A program made the position numbers and the translations under genes. This document shows, piece after piece, positions 1-9,360 of a stretch of 64,000 bases of DNA. This DNA comes from Selenomonadales bacterium 4137-cl (GTDB taxonomy: Bacteria; Bacillota; Negativicutes; Sporomusales; UBA7701). Location of the stretch: the NCBI GenBank assembly GCA_032334055.1, contig JAUOZS010000001.1, positions 124,001-188,000 on the forward strand, in the 5' to 3' direction. The notes under the pieces were generated by a model that saw nothing but the letters and a program-made list of their open reading frames with translations, was not told the origin of the DNA and did not search any database. Position 1 is the stretch's first letter. Each line of letters opens with the position of its first letter.

Positions 1-647
1 GCCTCGATGACGCCCCTTTCGATGAAGGCTCCCCCTACAGGCCGAACAGCCCGTACGCGGCCACCAAGGCGGCGGCCGACCATATCGTCAGGGCCTGGCG
101 CAATACATATGGACTGCCGGCCATCGTAACCAATTGTTCTAATAACTACGGGGCCTGGCAGCATCCCGAAAAGCTTGTGCCGCTAATCATTCTGAATGCC
201 TGGGAGGGAAGAGAGCTGCCGATATACGGGGACGGGCTTCAGGTTCGCGACTGGCTGCATGTCGAGGATCACTGCGAGGCGCTGCTGGCGGTGGCGACGA
301 GAGGCAGGCCGGGAGAAACCTACGTCATCGGCGGCGCCGCCGAAAGGAGCAACCTCGATATCGTCCATGCGATCTGCGACTGTGTCGACAGGCTGAAAGG
401 CGACGGCACGGCCTCGCGCGCGTTGATCAGACATGTGGCAGACCGGCCGGGGCACGACCGCCGGTATGCGATAAATTTCGCGAAGATCGCGCGGGAGCTA
501 GGCTGGCGGCCGCGCCACGCTCCGGAAGCCGCCCTGCCGGAGGTCGTGCGGTGGTATGTCGGCAACAAGGGCTGGGTAGACCGGGTGCGTTCGGGGGAAT
601 ACCAGGAGTATTACCAAAACCGCTACGGCGCACCGCTGCAAGTATGA
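1..647 (+). CDS. dTDP-glucose 4,6-dehydratase-type epimerase (C-terminal part)
   Basis: The reading frame is open from base 3, so the N-terminus lies outside the window. The visible 214 residues carry the SDR catalytic YAATK motif about ten codons into the window, then the TNCSNNYG segment and a VRDWLHVEDH segment typical of RmlB-like dTDP-glucose 4,6-dehydratases. This enzyme makes dTDP-4-keto-6-deoxyglucose, the substrate of the aminotransferase at 8167. It ends in an ATGA overlap with the WbqC gene, so it is in the same operon. The missing N-terminus, with the Rossmann glycine motif, prevents a certain choice between RmlB and another extended-SDR sugar epimerase. Confidence 0.85.
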   Translation, partial: LDDAPFDEGSPYRPNSPYAATKAAADHIVRAWRNTYGLPAIVTNCSNNYGAWQHPEKLVPLIILNAWEGRELPIYGDGLQVRDWLHVEDHCEALLAVATRGRPGETYVIGGAAERSNLDIVHAICDCVDRLKGDGTASRALIRHVADRPGHDRRYAINFAKIARELGWRPRHAPEAALPEVVRWYVGNKGWVDRVRSGEYQEYYQNRYGAPLQV

Positions 648-1360
648 GAAAGATCGCCATTTCGCAGTCCAACTATATTCCCTGGAAAGGCTACTTCGAT
701 TTAATCAGCCGGGTGGATGAGTTCATTCTGTTCGACAGTGTCCAATATACCCGGCGGGACTGGCGGAACCGGAATCAGGTCCTAAGTCCGCAGGGGTTGC
801 TCTGGCTTACCGTTCCGGTGGAGACCAAGGGGAATTATCACCGGAAGATTTGCGAAGTCCGGGTTTGCGACGCCGGTTGGGCCGAGAAGCACTGGTCGAC
901 GCTCCGGCATTGCTACGCGCGGGCGCCGTACTTCAGCGAAGTGGCCGGTCCTGTCCGCGAGGCCTATGAGCGCTGTGGGGACGTTTCGTCCCTGAGCAGG
1001 GTCAATTATATTTTTCTCAAAACCATTTGCGATTTGCTGGCAATAACGACCAAGCTGAGTTGGTCGACGGATTACGACCTTATCGACGGCAAGTCGGAGC
1101 GGTTGCTCCATTTGTGCGAACAGGCGGGAGCGGACGCTTATCTGTCAGGGCCGGCCGCACGCGCTTACCTGGATGAGGCGCTGTTCCAGGAGAAGGGAAT
1201 CGCGGTGGAATGGATGAGTTACGACGGATATCCGGATTATCCGCAGATTAACTCGTCGGCCTGCGTTCATACTGTCAGTGTTTTGGATCTGCTTTTTAAT
1301 GTGGGCATCAGCGGGGCGAGGGCCCATGTGGGGCGAAATACGGCCCGGAAGGGGTGCTGA
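644..1360 (+). CDS. WbqC family protein
   Basis: This 238-residue protein starts MRKIAISQSNYIPWKGYFD and contains the DSVQYTRRDWRNRN block that marks the WbqC-like family. These proteins are common in O-antigen and flagellar glycan clusters, often beside WecE-type aminotransferases; their exact reaction is not firmly settled. The ATG at 644 overlaps the previous stop as ATGA. An upstream in-frame extension is rejected because it would overlap the dehydratase. Its position suggests a role in making or modifying the amino sugar of this cluster (inference). Confidence 0.85.
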   Translation: MRKIAISQSNYIPWKGYFDLISRVDEFILFDSVQYTRRDWRNRNQVLSPQGLLWLTVPVETKGNYHRKICEVRVCDAGWAEKHWSTLRHCYARAPYFSEVAGPVREAYERCGDVSSLSRVNYIFLKTICDLLAITTKLSWSTDYDLIDGKSERLLHLCEQAGADAYLSGPAARAYLDEALFQEKGIAVEWMSYDGYPDYPQINSSACVHTVSVLDLLFNVGISGARAHVGRNTARKGC

Positions 1361-1361
1361 C

Positions 1362-2045
1362 GTGGCGGGAATCGTTATTTTCGGGACAGAGGCGATGGCT
1401 GATTTTGTCTATGCCAGTTTGATGGATGACGCGTCTTTCGCCCACCGGATTGCCGGGTTTACGGTCGATAAGGCTTATATGAAGGACGGGCTGAAGTTCG
1501 GCCTGCCTGTTGTGCCGTTCGAAGAGGTTGAGCGGCGGTTTCCGCCGGACGATAATTTGATGATAGTGGCGGTAGGCTATTCCGGCCTGAATTCCGTCCG
1601 TGCCCAAAAGTGTTTGCAGGCCAGGGAGAAGGGCTATAAGCTTTATTCGCATGTCTGCTCGGGGACGAAGCTGCCTTCGAGCGTTAAGGTGGGAGAGAAT
1701 TGCTTTGTCGCCGACGGCGTGTCGCTGCAGCCGTTTGCCGTCATCGGCGACAACACGTTCGTTTTCGGCGGGGCCGCGGTCGGCCATCACGCGGTCGTCG
1801 GCGCCAACTGCTGGATAACATCGGGGACAGTTGTCGGCGGGAATTCGACTGTCGGCGATAACGGCTTCTTGGGTCTCAACTCGACGATTGTCGACGGGAT
1901 AGCGGTCGGGCGCGATAATTTCATCGGCGCGGGAGCGGTGGTTTCGAGGTCTTCCGGCGACGGCGAGGTCTATTTGTCTGCTCCGGCGGTGAAGCACCGC
2001 CTTAACAGCAGACTTTTTATTTCGTTCATAAAAAACAGAGGGTGA
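1362..2045 (+). CDS. PglD-like sugar O/N-acetyltransferase (hexapeptide repeat)
   Basis: This 227-residue protein begins at a GTG preceded by GGAAGGGG. Residues 1-80 form a Rossmann-like N-terminal domain (VAGIVIFGTEAMADF, then VAVGYSG). Residues about 95-200 are hexapeptide repeats that build a left-handed beta-helix, with many GxNxxI/V turns. This architecture is that of PglD/NeuD-type acyltransferases, which transfer an acetyl or similar group from acyl-CoA or acyl-ACP to a nucleotide-linked amino sugar. An ACP gene follows 6 bases later, so an ACP-bound donor is possible (inference). Confidence 0.85.
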   Translation: MAGIVIFGTEAMADFVYASLMDDASFAHRIAGFTVDKAYMKDGLKFGLPVVPFEEVERRFPPDDNLMIVAVGYSGLNSVRAQKCLQAREKGYKLYSHVCSGTKLPSSVKVGENCFVADGVSLQPFAVIGDNTFVFGGAAVGHHAVVGANCWITSGTVVGGNSTVGDNGFLGLNSTIVDGIAVGRDNFIGAGAVVSRSSGDGEVYLSAPAVKHRLNSRLFISFIKNRG

Positions 2046-2051
2046 TTACGA

Positions 2052-2285
2052 ATGGCTGATGCCGACGAACTGAAGAAGATTTTGGCGGGGGTGTTCAAGG
2101 TGCCGGTGGCAAGCATCGGCGAGCAAACGCTGATGCAGGATATCGATACCTGGGACTCTTTGACCCATATGGATCTTATCCTTACGCTCGAGAACGAATA
2201 CGGGGTGACTTTTTCCGGGGAAGAGATCGTGGTGATGACGAGTTTTGCGAAGATCGCCGCCACTTTAGCGGCCAAGGGGGTGTGA
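2052..2285 (+). CDS. acyl carrier protein
   Basis: This 77-residue acidic helical protein has the phosphopantetheine attachment motif DSLTHMDL near residue 37, with the serine as the expected 4'-phosphopantetheine site. It is not next to fatty-acid synthesis genes. Its neighbours are an acyltransferase, an SDR reductase and an adenylate-forming ligase, so it is probably a dedicated carrier that presents an acyl or aminoacyl group for decorating a surface sugar. The ATG follows GAGGGTG with good spacing. Confidence 0.9.
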   Translation: MADADELKKILAGVFKVPVASIGEQTLMQDIDTWDSLTHMDLILTLENEYGVTFSGEEIVVMTSFAKIAATLAAKGV

Positions 2286-2291
2286 CGCGCG

Positions 2292-3041
2292 ATGGAACTG
2301 AGGGGCAAAGTCGCCGTTGTGACCGGCGCGGCCGGCGGCCTGGGGCGGGAGATCGCGCTGGGGCTTGCCGCCAGGGGTTGCAAGGTCGCCGCGGTTGACA
2401 AGGACGAGGCGGCGATTGCCGAGCTGGCGGCCGAGATGCCGGGGTTAAGCACGTTTGTCTGCGATGTCACCGACCAGCGGGCTGTTGCGCTGTGCCTCGG
2501 TGAGGTTTACGGGCAATTGGGCGAGGTCGATTGCCTGATAAATAATGCAGGGCTCATTTTCAGCGGACCGCTCGTCAATCCTGTCGCGGCGGAAAACCGG
2601 CGACATACCGTTGAGGCTTGGGATAGGGTGATAAAAAGCAACCTGTATTCGGTTTTTCTCACGACGGTTGAGGTCGCCGACCGCATGATGATGAAGCGGA
2701 CAAAAGGGGTAATCGTGAATATAAGCTCCGTGGCGGCAAAGGGGAACGGCGGGCAGTGCGCCTACTCGGCCGCCAAGGCGGGAGTCGAGGCGTTTACCAG
2801 GGCGGCCGCCAAGGAGGTCGGCGCTTGGGGGATTCGCGTCGTGGCCATCGCTCCGGGGTTTATGGATACTCCCTCCACGCGGGCGGCGATGAGCCAAAAC
2901 ATCCTTGAGGAGTGGAAACGCAAGACGGCGCTGCGCCGCTTCGGCGGGGCGGAGAACGTCGTCGGCGCGGTCGTTCACGCGCTGGAAAACGAGTTTTTGA
3001 CCGGCTGCGTTATCCCGGTCGACGGGGGCGTGTCGCTGTAG
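2292..3041 (+). CDS. SDR oxidoreductase (3-oxoacyl-ACP reductase-like)
   Basis: This 249-residue classical short-chain dehydrogenase has the TGAAGGLG cofactor motif at residues 12-19, an NNAG motif, the active-site serine in NISSVA and the YSAAK catalytic pair. It starts 6 bases after the ACP stop. It could reduce a beta-keto group on the ACP-bound acyl chain, like FabG, or a keto sugar. The ACP neighbour favours the first (inference). Confidence 0.85.
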   Translation: MELRGKVAVVTGAAGGLGREIALGLAARGCKVAAVDKDEAAIAELAAEMPGLSTFVCDVTDQRAVALCLGEVYGQLGEVDCLINNAGLIFSGPLVNPVAAENRRHTVEAWDRVIKSNLYSVFLTTVEVADRMMMKRTKGVIVNISSVAAKGNGGQCAYSAAKAGVEAFTRAAAKEVGAWGIRVVAIAPGFMDTPSTRAAMSQNILEEWKRKTALRRFGGAENVVGAVVHALENEFLTGCVIPVDGGVSL

Positions 3042-3062
3042 TTTGTAGCAAGGGGTGGGGAG

Positions 3063-3842
3063 TTGGAGCTTTTTCGTTTGGGTTATTCTGAATACCAAGA
3101 GGCGCGGCTTTTTTATAAACGGACATCGTCGATCGGGTTTCCTATCATTCAGGGAGTCCTGGCCAACCTGCAATGCGGGGAAGTTTTTGCGAATGGCGGG
3201 CGCGATTTTTTCTTCGCCGTCCATAAGTTCGGGTTTTGCCAGATGTTCTGCAGTACGCAAGATGAGGACAGGCTGAGAGAGTTCTGCGACTGGATTGTCA
3301 AACCCAATTTCTTTCAAGGCAGAAAACTGCGGTGGTACAATCCGAGCCCTGGTTGTCTGGGGTACTTCGCGAATTGCGGGCGGGAAACCGCGCAGTTATC
3401 CGAGAGGACGCAGATGCGGCTAGAAGAAGCCAAACCTGTAGAGCTTAGCGGCTCGTCGGTTGCGATTAAGCCCTTAACACCGGAAGGCATTGATAAAATT
3501 GTCTTCGACATAGGCCTTGGCAATCGCTTTTGGGATTCGGTTGAGGATTTCATCGCTTGCGGCGTCGGGGTTGGCGCCTTTGACGGCGATGATTGTATCG
3601 GAGTATGCTACAGTGCTTCTTTGGCGGACGGCGTTGCGGAGGTAGATATTTTTGTTGACGAGCGCTATAGAAACGGCGGAATAGGCAAGAGGCTTGTCCA
3701 GGCGTTTATCGGGCAATGCCGGTTGAGAAATGTAACGCCAAACTGGGACTGCTACACAAATAATATTCCTTCACTTTCGTTGGCTGACGCCACTGGCTTT
3801 TCTTCACGATACATTTATCCGTTCCTGACAATCTACAAGTAG
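3063..3842 (+). CDS. GNAT family N-acetyltransferase
   Basis: This 259-residue protein uses a TTG start after AAGGGGTGGGGAG. The C-terminal half, from about residue 165, is a GNAT fold with the acyl-CoA loop RNGGIGKRL and a WDCYTNNIPSL segment typical of the larger GNAT subfamily that includes ZmaR-like enzymes. The N-terminal half has no motif I recognise. It is likely an N-acyltransferase acting on an amino sugar or an aminoacyl intermediate of this operon. The substrate cannot be read from the sequence. Confidence 0.75.
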   Translation: MELFRLGYSEYQEARLFYKRTSSIGFPIIQGVLANLQCGEVFANGGRDFFFAVHKFGFCQMFCSTQDEDRLREFCDWIVKPNFFQGRKLRWYNPSPGCLGYFANCGRETAQLSERTQMRLEEAKPVELSGSSVAIKPLTPEGIDKIVFDIGLGNRFWDSVEDFIACGVGVGAFDGDDCIGVCYSASLADGVAEVDIFVDERYRNGGIGKRLVQAFIGQCRLRNVTPNWDCYTNNIPSLSLADATGFSSRYIYPFLTIYK

Positions 3843-3851
3843 GTGAGAGGT

Positions 3852-5384
3852 TTGCCTTACTCTTACAATCTCGGCCTCGCGTTTCAGAGGACGGCCGCGG
3901 CAAAACCCCGCCGGACGGCGCTCCGCTTCGTAGACGGCTCGGTGGTCGATTACGACACGCTCAACAAGCTGAGCAACCGGGTCGCGCGCCGCCTGCTCGA
4001 CGGCGGCGTTGGGCCCGGCGATGTGGTCGCTATCGCGAACAGCAAACAGCCGGCGGGTTATGCCGGCATGCTCGCCTGCCTGAAGCTAGGCGCGATCTAC
4101 ACCAATTTCGACGATCAGAATCCCGCGGACAGGCTGCGGAAAATTTTCGCAACCTGCGGGCCAAAACTGATTGTCGCCGATGCGCGGCCGAACGCCGTGA
4201 CGGCGAATGTCGCTTGCGACATGGGGCTGGAGGTCGTCGACCTGTCCGACAGCCATACGCGGGAGCAACTGCTTCGCGCCAACCCGGAGGATCTTTCCGA
4301 GACCGAACGGGTTACCGGCGCGGCGCCGGCTTATATTATGTTTACGTCCGGTTCCACGGGGGTGCCCAAGGGGGTGCTGATCAGCCATCAGGCTTTGCTG
4401 AATTTCGTGGACTGGGCGCGGGACTGTTATGCGATAACCGGCAACGATGTTTTCACGAACGTCAACCCGATGTATTTCGACAACTCGGTGTTCGATTTCT
4501 ATGCTTCCCTTTTTAACGGGGCGAGCATGGTCCCCTTTCCGCGTGAGATCGTGGCCAATGCGGCTCTGCTGGTCAAAAGCGTGGACGAGGCGGCCTGCAC
4601 GTTCTGGTTTTCGGTCCCGTCGATGCTGATGTATCTTACCACCATGCGCGCTCTGTCGCCCGATAAGCTGCTGAGTATCCGCGCGTTTTCCTTCGGTGGC
4701 GAAGGCTACCCGAAAACCTCGCTGAAGATTTTGTATGACCTTTACAAGCACCGCGCCGAGTTCTTCAATGTTTACGGGCCCACGGAATGCACCTGCATCT
4801 GTTCGGCGACAAAGCTCAACGACGGCGATTTCGCCGATCTGCACGGGCTGCCGCGGCTCGGCAAGCTCGCGAGGAACTTCGGCTATGTTTTGCTGGACGG
4901 GGAGCTTTGTTTGACCGGGCCCCAGGTCGGGCTCGGCTATTATAACGACGCGGAGCGCACGCAACAAAGCTTTGTCGCCAATCCCTTCAATACGCTTTGG
5001 CACGAACGGATGTACAAAACAGGCGATATTGTGCGGGAGGATGAGAATGGCGATCTCCACTTCGTCGGTCGCAAGGATAATCAGATCAAGCATTCGGGTT
5101 ATAGGATAGAGCTGGAGGAAATTGAGGCCGGGCTGGCGCGGCTCGACTATGTCGAACAGGCGGTGGCGCTGCACGGGCGTTCGGCGAACGGGGTGAGCAG
5201 GATTGCCGCCGTGCTCGCCGTTAGCGGTGAGCGTGACATCCGGACGGTGCGCGAGGATTTGCGGCGGTTTTTGCCTGAATATATGGTTCCGACCGAAATC
5301 GTTTTCAGCCGGGAGCTGCCGAAGAACGCCAACGGGAAGGTGGACCGAAAGAGGCTGCAGGCCGAGATTTTCGGCAACACGTGA
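3852..5384 (+). CDS. adenylate-forming ligase (amino-acid adenylation, DltA-like)
   Basis: This acyl/aminoacyl-AMP ligase of about 510 residues has all core motifs: MFTSGSTGVPKG (A3), NVYGPTECT (A5), YKTGDIV (A7), and the C-terminal NANGKVDRK lysine (A10). It activates a carboxylic or amino acid with ATP and loads it on a carrier, most simply the ACP at 2052. I chose TTG at 3852, because AGGTGAGAGG lies just upstream. A GTG at 3843 abuts the previous stop without a visible binding site. There are no condensation domains nearby, so this is a stand-alone loading enzyme rather than an NRPS. Confidence 0.85.
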   Translation: MPYSYNLGLAFQRTAAAKPRRTALRFVDGSVVDYDTLNKLSNRVARRLLDGGVGPGDVVAIANSKQPAGYAGMLACLKLGAIYTNFDDQNPADRLRKIFATCGPKLIVADARPNAVTANVACDMGLEVVDLSDSHTREQLLRANPEDLSETERVTGAAPAYIMFTSGSTGVPKGVLISHQALLNFVDWARDCYAITGNDVFTNVNPMYFDNSVFDFYASLFNGASMVPFPREIVANAALLVKSVDEAACTFWFSVPSMLMYLTTMRALSPDKLLSIRAFSFGGEGYPKTSLKILYDLYKHRAEFFNVYGPTECTCICSATKLNDGDFADLHGLPRLGKLARNFGYVLLDGELCLTGPQVGLGYYNDAERTQQSFVANPFNTLWHERMYKTGDIVREDENGDLHFVGRKDNQIKHSGYRIELEEIEAGLARLDYVEQAVALHGRSANGVSRIAAVLAVSGERDIRTVREDLRRFLPEYMVPTEIVFSRELPKNANGKVDRKRLQAEIFGNT

Positions 5385-5435
5385 TAACTGGGCAATATCG
5401 GGCACGGAAGGTTGCCCAAAAGCGGGGGAATTGTT

Positions 5436-6452
5436 ATGCGTTTGTCAGCGGTTGATGTTTACCGGTGTCCGGAAACGGGACAGGCATTAAGGCTCGCGGC
5501 TGGTGCCGTGATTAGCCGGGGCGATATTACCGAAGGCGTGCTGGTAAGCGCCGGCGGCAAAGAATACCGGGTCAAAGACGGGGTGCCGGACTTTACGTTC
5601 CCGGCAACTCTGATGGAGAACGACGGTTTTTCCCGCAGGGAGTACGATGCCGCGGCGGAGGAATACAATAGCCTTCAGCACGTTACTTTCGATATATTGT
5701 GCCATGACGAGAAAAAGTTCCGTGAAGAGATGATCGGCCTGATGCGGATCAAGGAAGGCGACAGAGTGCTGGAAACCGCGGCCGGCACGGGCCTTAACCT
5801 TCCTTATATTTTTACCGAGCTGAAAAACAGCGGCGAGGTTTATGTCCAGGACATTTCTCCGGGAATGTTGAGTGTCTGCGGCGCCGTCGCCGGGCAAAGG
5901 GATGACGTCGGCTGCGAAAGATCGGTGGGAAACGCCGCTTACTTGCCGTTTCCCGACAATTACTTTGATTCAGCGTTGAGTTTTGGCGGCATCGGCGTTT
6001 TCGCCGAACAGGAGAAAGCAATACGGGAAATGGTGAGAGTGGTTAAACCCGGAGGGCGGATAGTATTCGGCGACGAGGGCGTCGGTCCCTGGCTGAAGTC
6101 ATCGACCTACGGGAAAATCCTTATCGACAACAACCGGTATTATGACGATGAGGCGCCGATTCGCCTGCTGCCCGTGGAGGCAAGGGATGTCGCGGTGCGG
6201 TGGGTTCTAGGCGGAGGGTTTTATTTAATGGATTTTTCCGTTGGCGAGGGCGAGCCTGAGGCCAATTTCGCCTACCCAATACCCGGAAAACGGGGCGGCA
6301 CGCTGCTCACCAGGTATTACGGGAAGCTTGAAGGCGTTTCGCCGGCGACAAAGGAGTTGGCCCAAAAAGCGCGCGATAAGTCCGGCAAGTCGATGCATCA
6401 ATGGCTCGAAGAGGCAATCCGCCTGGCAGCGGAACGCGATCTGAAAGCGTGA
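5436..6452 (+). CDS. class I SAM-dependent methyltransferase with N-terminal Trm112-like segment
   Basis: This 338-residue protein starts at ATG 5436 after GGGGGAA. The N-terminus has YRCPETGQ and a short beta-rich segment like the Trm112/YcaR small domain (only one Cys is obvious, so zinc binding is doubtful). The SAM-binding motif ETAAGTGLNLPY and the later FGDEGVG region identify a Rossmann methyltransferase. It probably methylates a sugar or a small intermediate of the glycan pathway (inference). Confidence 0.8.
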   Translation: MRLSAVDVYRCPETGQALRLAAGAVISRGDITEGVLVSAGGKEYRVKDGVPDFTFPATLMENDGFSRREYDAAAEEYNSLQHVTFDILCHDEKKFREEMIGLMRIKEGDRVLETAAGTGLNLPYIFTELKNSGEVYVQDISPGMLSVCGAVAGQRDDVGCERSVGNAAYLPFPDNYFDSALSFGGIGVFAEQEKAIREMVRVVKPGGRIVFGDEGVGPWLKSSTYGKILIDNNRYYDDEAPIRLLPVEARDVAVRWVLGGGFYLMDFSVGEGEPEANFAYPIPGKRGGTLLTRYYGKLEGVSPATKELAQKARDKSGKSMHQWLEEAIRLAAERDLKA

Positions 6453-6467
6453 CAAGGAGGTGGCGGA

Positions 6468-7397
6468 TTGCGAGCGTTCGCGTGGAACAAACGAGGACTG
6501 CTTTTTGAGCCAAATATCGAAGGCTTTACGCATGGTTCCCACCCATGCGTTTTGCCCGTCAGGGACGACCTGTTCATTATCGCTTTCACCTGCAGGGACC
6601 GGCGGCAGCGATCGCACATATTTCTCAGCCGCGCCAGGGTGGGCAACGGCGTGATCGAACTTGCCGGAAGCCCGCGTCTCGCCCTTCTGCCCGGTCCGCC
6701 CGGACATTTCGACTGTGACGGGGCGATAAGCGTCTGTTTTGTCAGGCACAAACAGGACTGCTATTTGTATTATGTCGGATGGCAGAATTTAGCGCAGGGC
6801 TTATGGCACTGCGATACAGGCAGGGTGGTTGTCGATCCGGAAAAGCTGTTCCTGGCCAGGGAGTTTCCCGGGCCGGTTATGGGCGTGAACAAGGACCACC
6901 CGCTGTTTGTCGCCGGCACCGCTTTCCTGGTGGAAGACGGACTGTGGCGGTCCTGGTTCAATTCCGGCCTCAAATGGGAGCGTCTGGACAACGGTGAGCT
7001 TAAACCGTACTATGGCATCCATTACGCGACTTCCAACAACGGAATCGACTGGGATCTGAACCGGAGCTTCGCCATTCCCTTCGCCGACGAATATGAGTAC
7101 GCCTTTGGGCGTCCTTGCGTAACCGTTATCGACGGAATGTACTACATGTGGTTCGCCCACCGGGCCACGAAGGATATAGCCACTTACAGAATGGGGTTCG
7201 CCGCCTCGAAAGACGGCCTCGTATGGGACCGGGACGACAGTCTTGCGGGGATCGATGTTTCGCCGGCAGGATGGGACAGCGAGATGATATGCTATCCGTA
7301 TGTGTTCGAGCATGACGGCTGGCTGTATATGCTGTACAACGGCAATGCGTACGGCAAGACCGGTTTTGGCTACGCGGTATGTAAAAAGGATGGGTAA
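6468..7397 (+). CDS. glycosidase-like beta-propeller protein
   Basis: This 309-residue protein starts at TTG 6468, seven bases after AAGGAGG. It has repeated strand blocks (YYVGWQ, MYYMWFAHR, WLYMLYNGN) with acidic residues in the style of five-bladed beta-propeller glycoside hydrolases such as GH43. Such proteins are common in surface-polysaccharide clusters, and some may act as transferases or binding proteins. No signal peptide is seen, so it is likely cytoplasmic. The exact family is uncertain. Confidence 0.65.
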   Translation: MRAFAWNKRGLLFEPNIEGFTHGSHPCVLPVRDDLFIIAFTCRDRRQRSHIFLSRARVGNGVIELAGSPRLALLPGPPGHFDCDGAISVCFVRHKQDCYLYYVGWQNLAQGLWHCDTGRVVVDPEKLFLAREFPGPVMGVNKDHPLFVAGTAFLVEDGLWRSWFNSGLKWERLDNGELKPYYGIHYATSNNGIDWDLNRSFAIPFADEYEYAFGRPCVTVIDGMYYMWFAHRATKDIATYRMGFAASKDGLVWDRDDSLAGIDVSPAGWDSEMICYPYVFEHDGWLYMLYNGNAYGKTGFGYAVCKKDG

Positions 7398-7407
7398 GGG
7401 TAAGGCG

Positions 7408-8118
7408 ATGAATGATATTAAAGGCCATTATGAGGCCCACTATTCCCAGGGGTATTTGGGGAAAGCCCGGGGAAGGCACTGCTATCCGGTCGAGTTTGTG
7501 GTGCGGACTTTTTTGGGGACAAGCTATCCGGCGCTTAAGCTGGACCGGGACTATCAGGGAAAGCGGGTTCTCGATCTCGGCTGCGGCGACGGGCGGAATA
7601 TACCGATGTTGTGGAATTGCGGGCTTGAGGTCTATGGCGTGGAGATAACCGCGACGATTTGTCGCTCGGTAGAGGAACGGATGAAAACGGTTTTCGGCAT
7701 CGGGTGCGAAATCAAGCCGGGAACTAACGCGCGTATTCCCTTCCCCGACAATTATTTTGATTATATACTGGCTTGCCATTCGCTGTATTACGTGGAGGAC
7801 AATACGATTTTTGCCGATAATTTGAACGAGTTCGCGCGGGTGGCGAAGAGCGGCGGGTATTGCGTGGTTTCCCTGCCCGACCCGCGCGGCACGATGCTAC
7901 AAGGGGCGGTTCCCTGCGGGGAAGGGCATTATCGGATTTCTTCCGATCCTTTGTCTTTACGAAACGGCAGCCAATTCAGGGTTTTTGAATCGACGGAAGA
8001 GATATGCCGGGTGTTTGCGCCGTTTTTCGAGGATTTCAGCATCGGGCATTGCGCCGAGGATTATTACGGTTTTTTCCAGAGTATGTGGATAGTGTGCATG
8101 AAGCGCAAAGGGCGGTAG
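7408..8118 (+). CDS. class I SAM-dependent methyltransferase
   Basis: This 236-residue methyltransferase has the glycine motif VLDLGCGDGRNIPML near residue 50 and the post-motif FPDNYFDYILACHSLYY block. ATG 7408 is preferred, with GGGTAAGG upstream; an in-frame ATG at 7390 overlaps the previous gene. It is unrelated in detail to the methyltransferase at 5436, so the pathway seems to include two separate methylations (inference). Confidence 0.85.
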   Translation: MNDIKGHYEAHYSQGYLGKARGRHCYPVEFVVRTFLGTSYPALKLDRDYQGKRVLDLGCGDGRNIPMLWNCGLEVYGVEITATICRSVEERMKTVFGIGCEIKPGTNARIPFPDNYFDYILACHSLYYVEDNTIFADNLNEFARVAKSGGYCVVSLPDPRGTMLQGAVPCGEGHYRISSDPLSLRNGSQFRVFESTEEICRVFAPFFEDFSIGHCAEDYYGFFQSMWIVCMKRKGR

Positions 8119-8166
8119 GCTTCTACCGGCGAGCCGGTGAAATAACGGCGGATTTGGGGAATTGCG

Positions 8167-9303
8167 ATGAACATACCGTTTAATAAGTTGTTTGTGACCG
8201 CAAGAGAGACCGAATTTATTCAGGACGCGGTCGCGTCCGGGTGTCTGACCGGCGACGGTCGGTATACCCGGCTTTGTCATGCCTGGCTTGAGGAGAATAC
8301 CGGCTGCGCCAAGGCGCTGCTCGCCCATTCCTGCACGGGGGCTTTGGAGATGGCGGCGGTGCTCGCCAACATCGGGCCGGGTGACGAGGTTATCATGCCT
8401 TCCTATACGTTTGTGTCGACAGCCAACGCGTTCGTCCTGCGGGGCGCGGTGCCTGTTTTCGTCGACATCCGGCCGGATACGCAGAACTTGGACGAACGCA
8501 AAATCGCAGCCGCCGTCACGGCCAGGACCAAGGCGATCGTGCCGGTCCATTATGCCGGTGTGGCCTGCGAGATGGACGGGATTTTACAGGTAGCCGGGGA
8601 GCATAGGCTGTTGGTGATCGAGGATGCCGCCCAAGGAGTGCTTTCCACCTACAAGGGAAAGGCTTTGGGTGCCATCGGGGCAATGGGCACCCTGAGCTTT
8701 CACGGCTCCAAGAATATCGCGGCCGGTGAGGGCGGCGCGCTATTGATCAATGATGATTTTCTCGGCGAACGGGCGGAGATTATCCGCGAAAAGGGTACCA
8801 ATCGCAGCCGGTTTTTCCGTGGGGAGGTCGATAAGTATACCTGGGTGGATATCGGGTCGTCCTATCTGCCGAGTGAACTTAACGCCGCCTTTTTGTGGGC
8901 CCAGCTGCAGTCAGCCGAAGAAATCCAGGCGCGGCGGATGCGGGTGTGGGAAACATATTTCCGCCGGCTCGGCGCGATAAACAGCGACCTGTTCCGCTTG
9001 CCGGTCTGTCCGCCGGAATGCGGCCATAACGCCCATATCTTCTATGTGCTGTTTCGCAATGCTGGTATCAGGCAGAGCTTTATCCAGGCGCTGAAAGAGC
9101 GTGGCATTGACGCCTTGTTTCACTACATCCCGCTGCACCTGTCTCCGGCGGGACGGCGTTATGGTCGGGTCTCGGGGCGCCTGGAAAACACCGAGGCGGC
9201 CGGGGAAGGACTGGTCAGACTGCCGTTGTGGGCCGGGATGTCCGCAAAGGATGTCGACTATGTCTGCGAGACGGTGACGGATGTAGTCAAGAAGCTGTCA
9301 TAG
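8167..9303 (+). CDS. rffA: dTDP-4-amino-4,6-dideoxygalactose transaminase
   Basis: This 378-residue PLP enzyme matches WecE/RffA over its whole length. It shares the FNK start, the VIMPSYTFVSTANAFVLRG block, PVHYAGVACEMD, the EDAAQGV segment, the internal lysine in HGSKNIAAGEGG, and IREKGTNRS. The enzyme moves an amino group from glutamate to dTDP-4-keto-6-deoxyglucose to give dTDP-Fuc4N (dTDP-thomosamine). Its presence beside the 4,6-dehydratase defines the sugar made by this cluster. Confidence 0.93.
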   Translation: MNIPFNKLFVTARETEFIQDAVASGCLTGDGRYTRLCHAWLEENTGCAKALLAHSCTGALEMAAVLANIGPGDEVIMPSYTFVSTANAFVLRGAVPVFVDIRPDTQNLDERKIAAAVTARTKAIVPVHYAGVACEMDGILQVAGEHRLLVIEDAAQGVLSTYKGKALGAIGAMGTLSFHGSKNIAAGEGGALLINDDFLGERAEIIREKGTNRSRFFRGEVDKYTWVDIGSSYLPSELNAAFLWAQLQSAEEIQARRMRVWETYFRRLGAINSDLFRLPVCPPECGHNAHIFYVLFRNAGIRQSFIQALKERGIDALFHYIPLHLSPAGRRYGRVSGRLENTEAAGEGLVRLPLWAGMSAKDVDYVCETVTDVVKKLS

Positions 9304-9360
9304 CCGGGGGGGATGGGTGGGCCCGAACCTTGCGCAGATTGTGACCAAGGGAGGAAACGC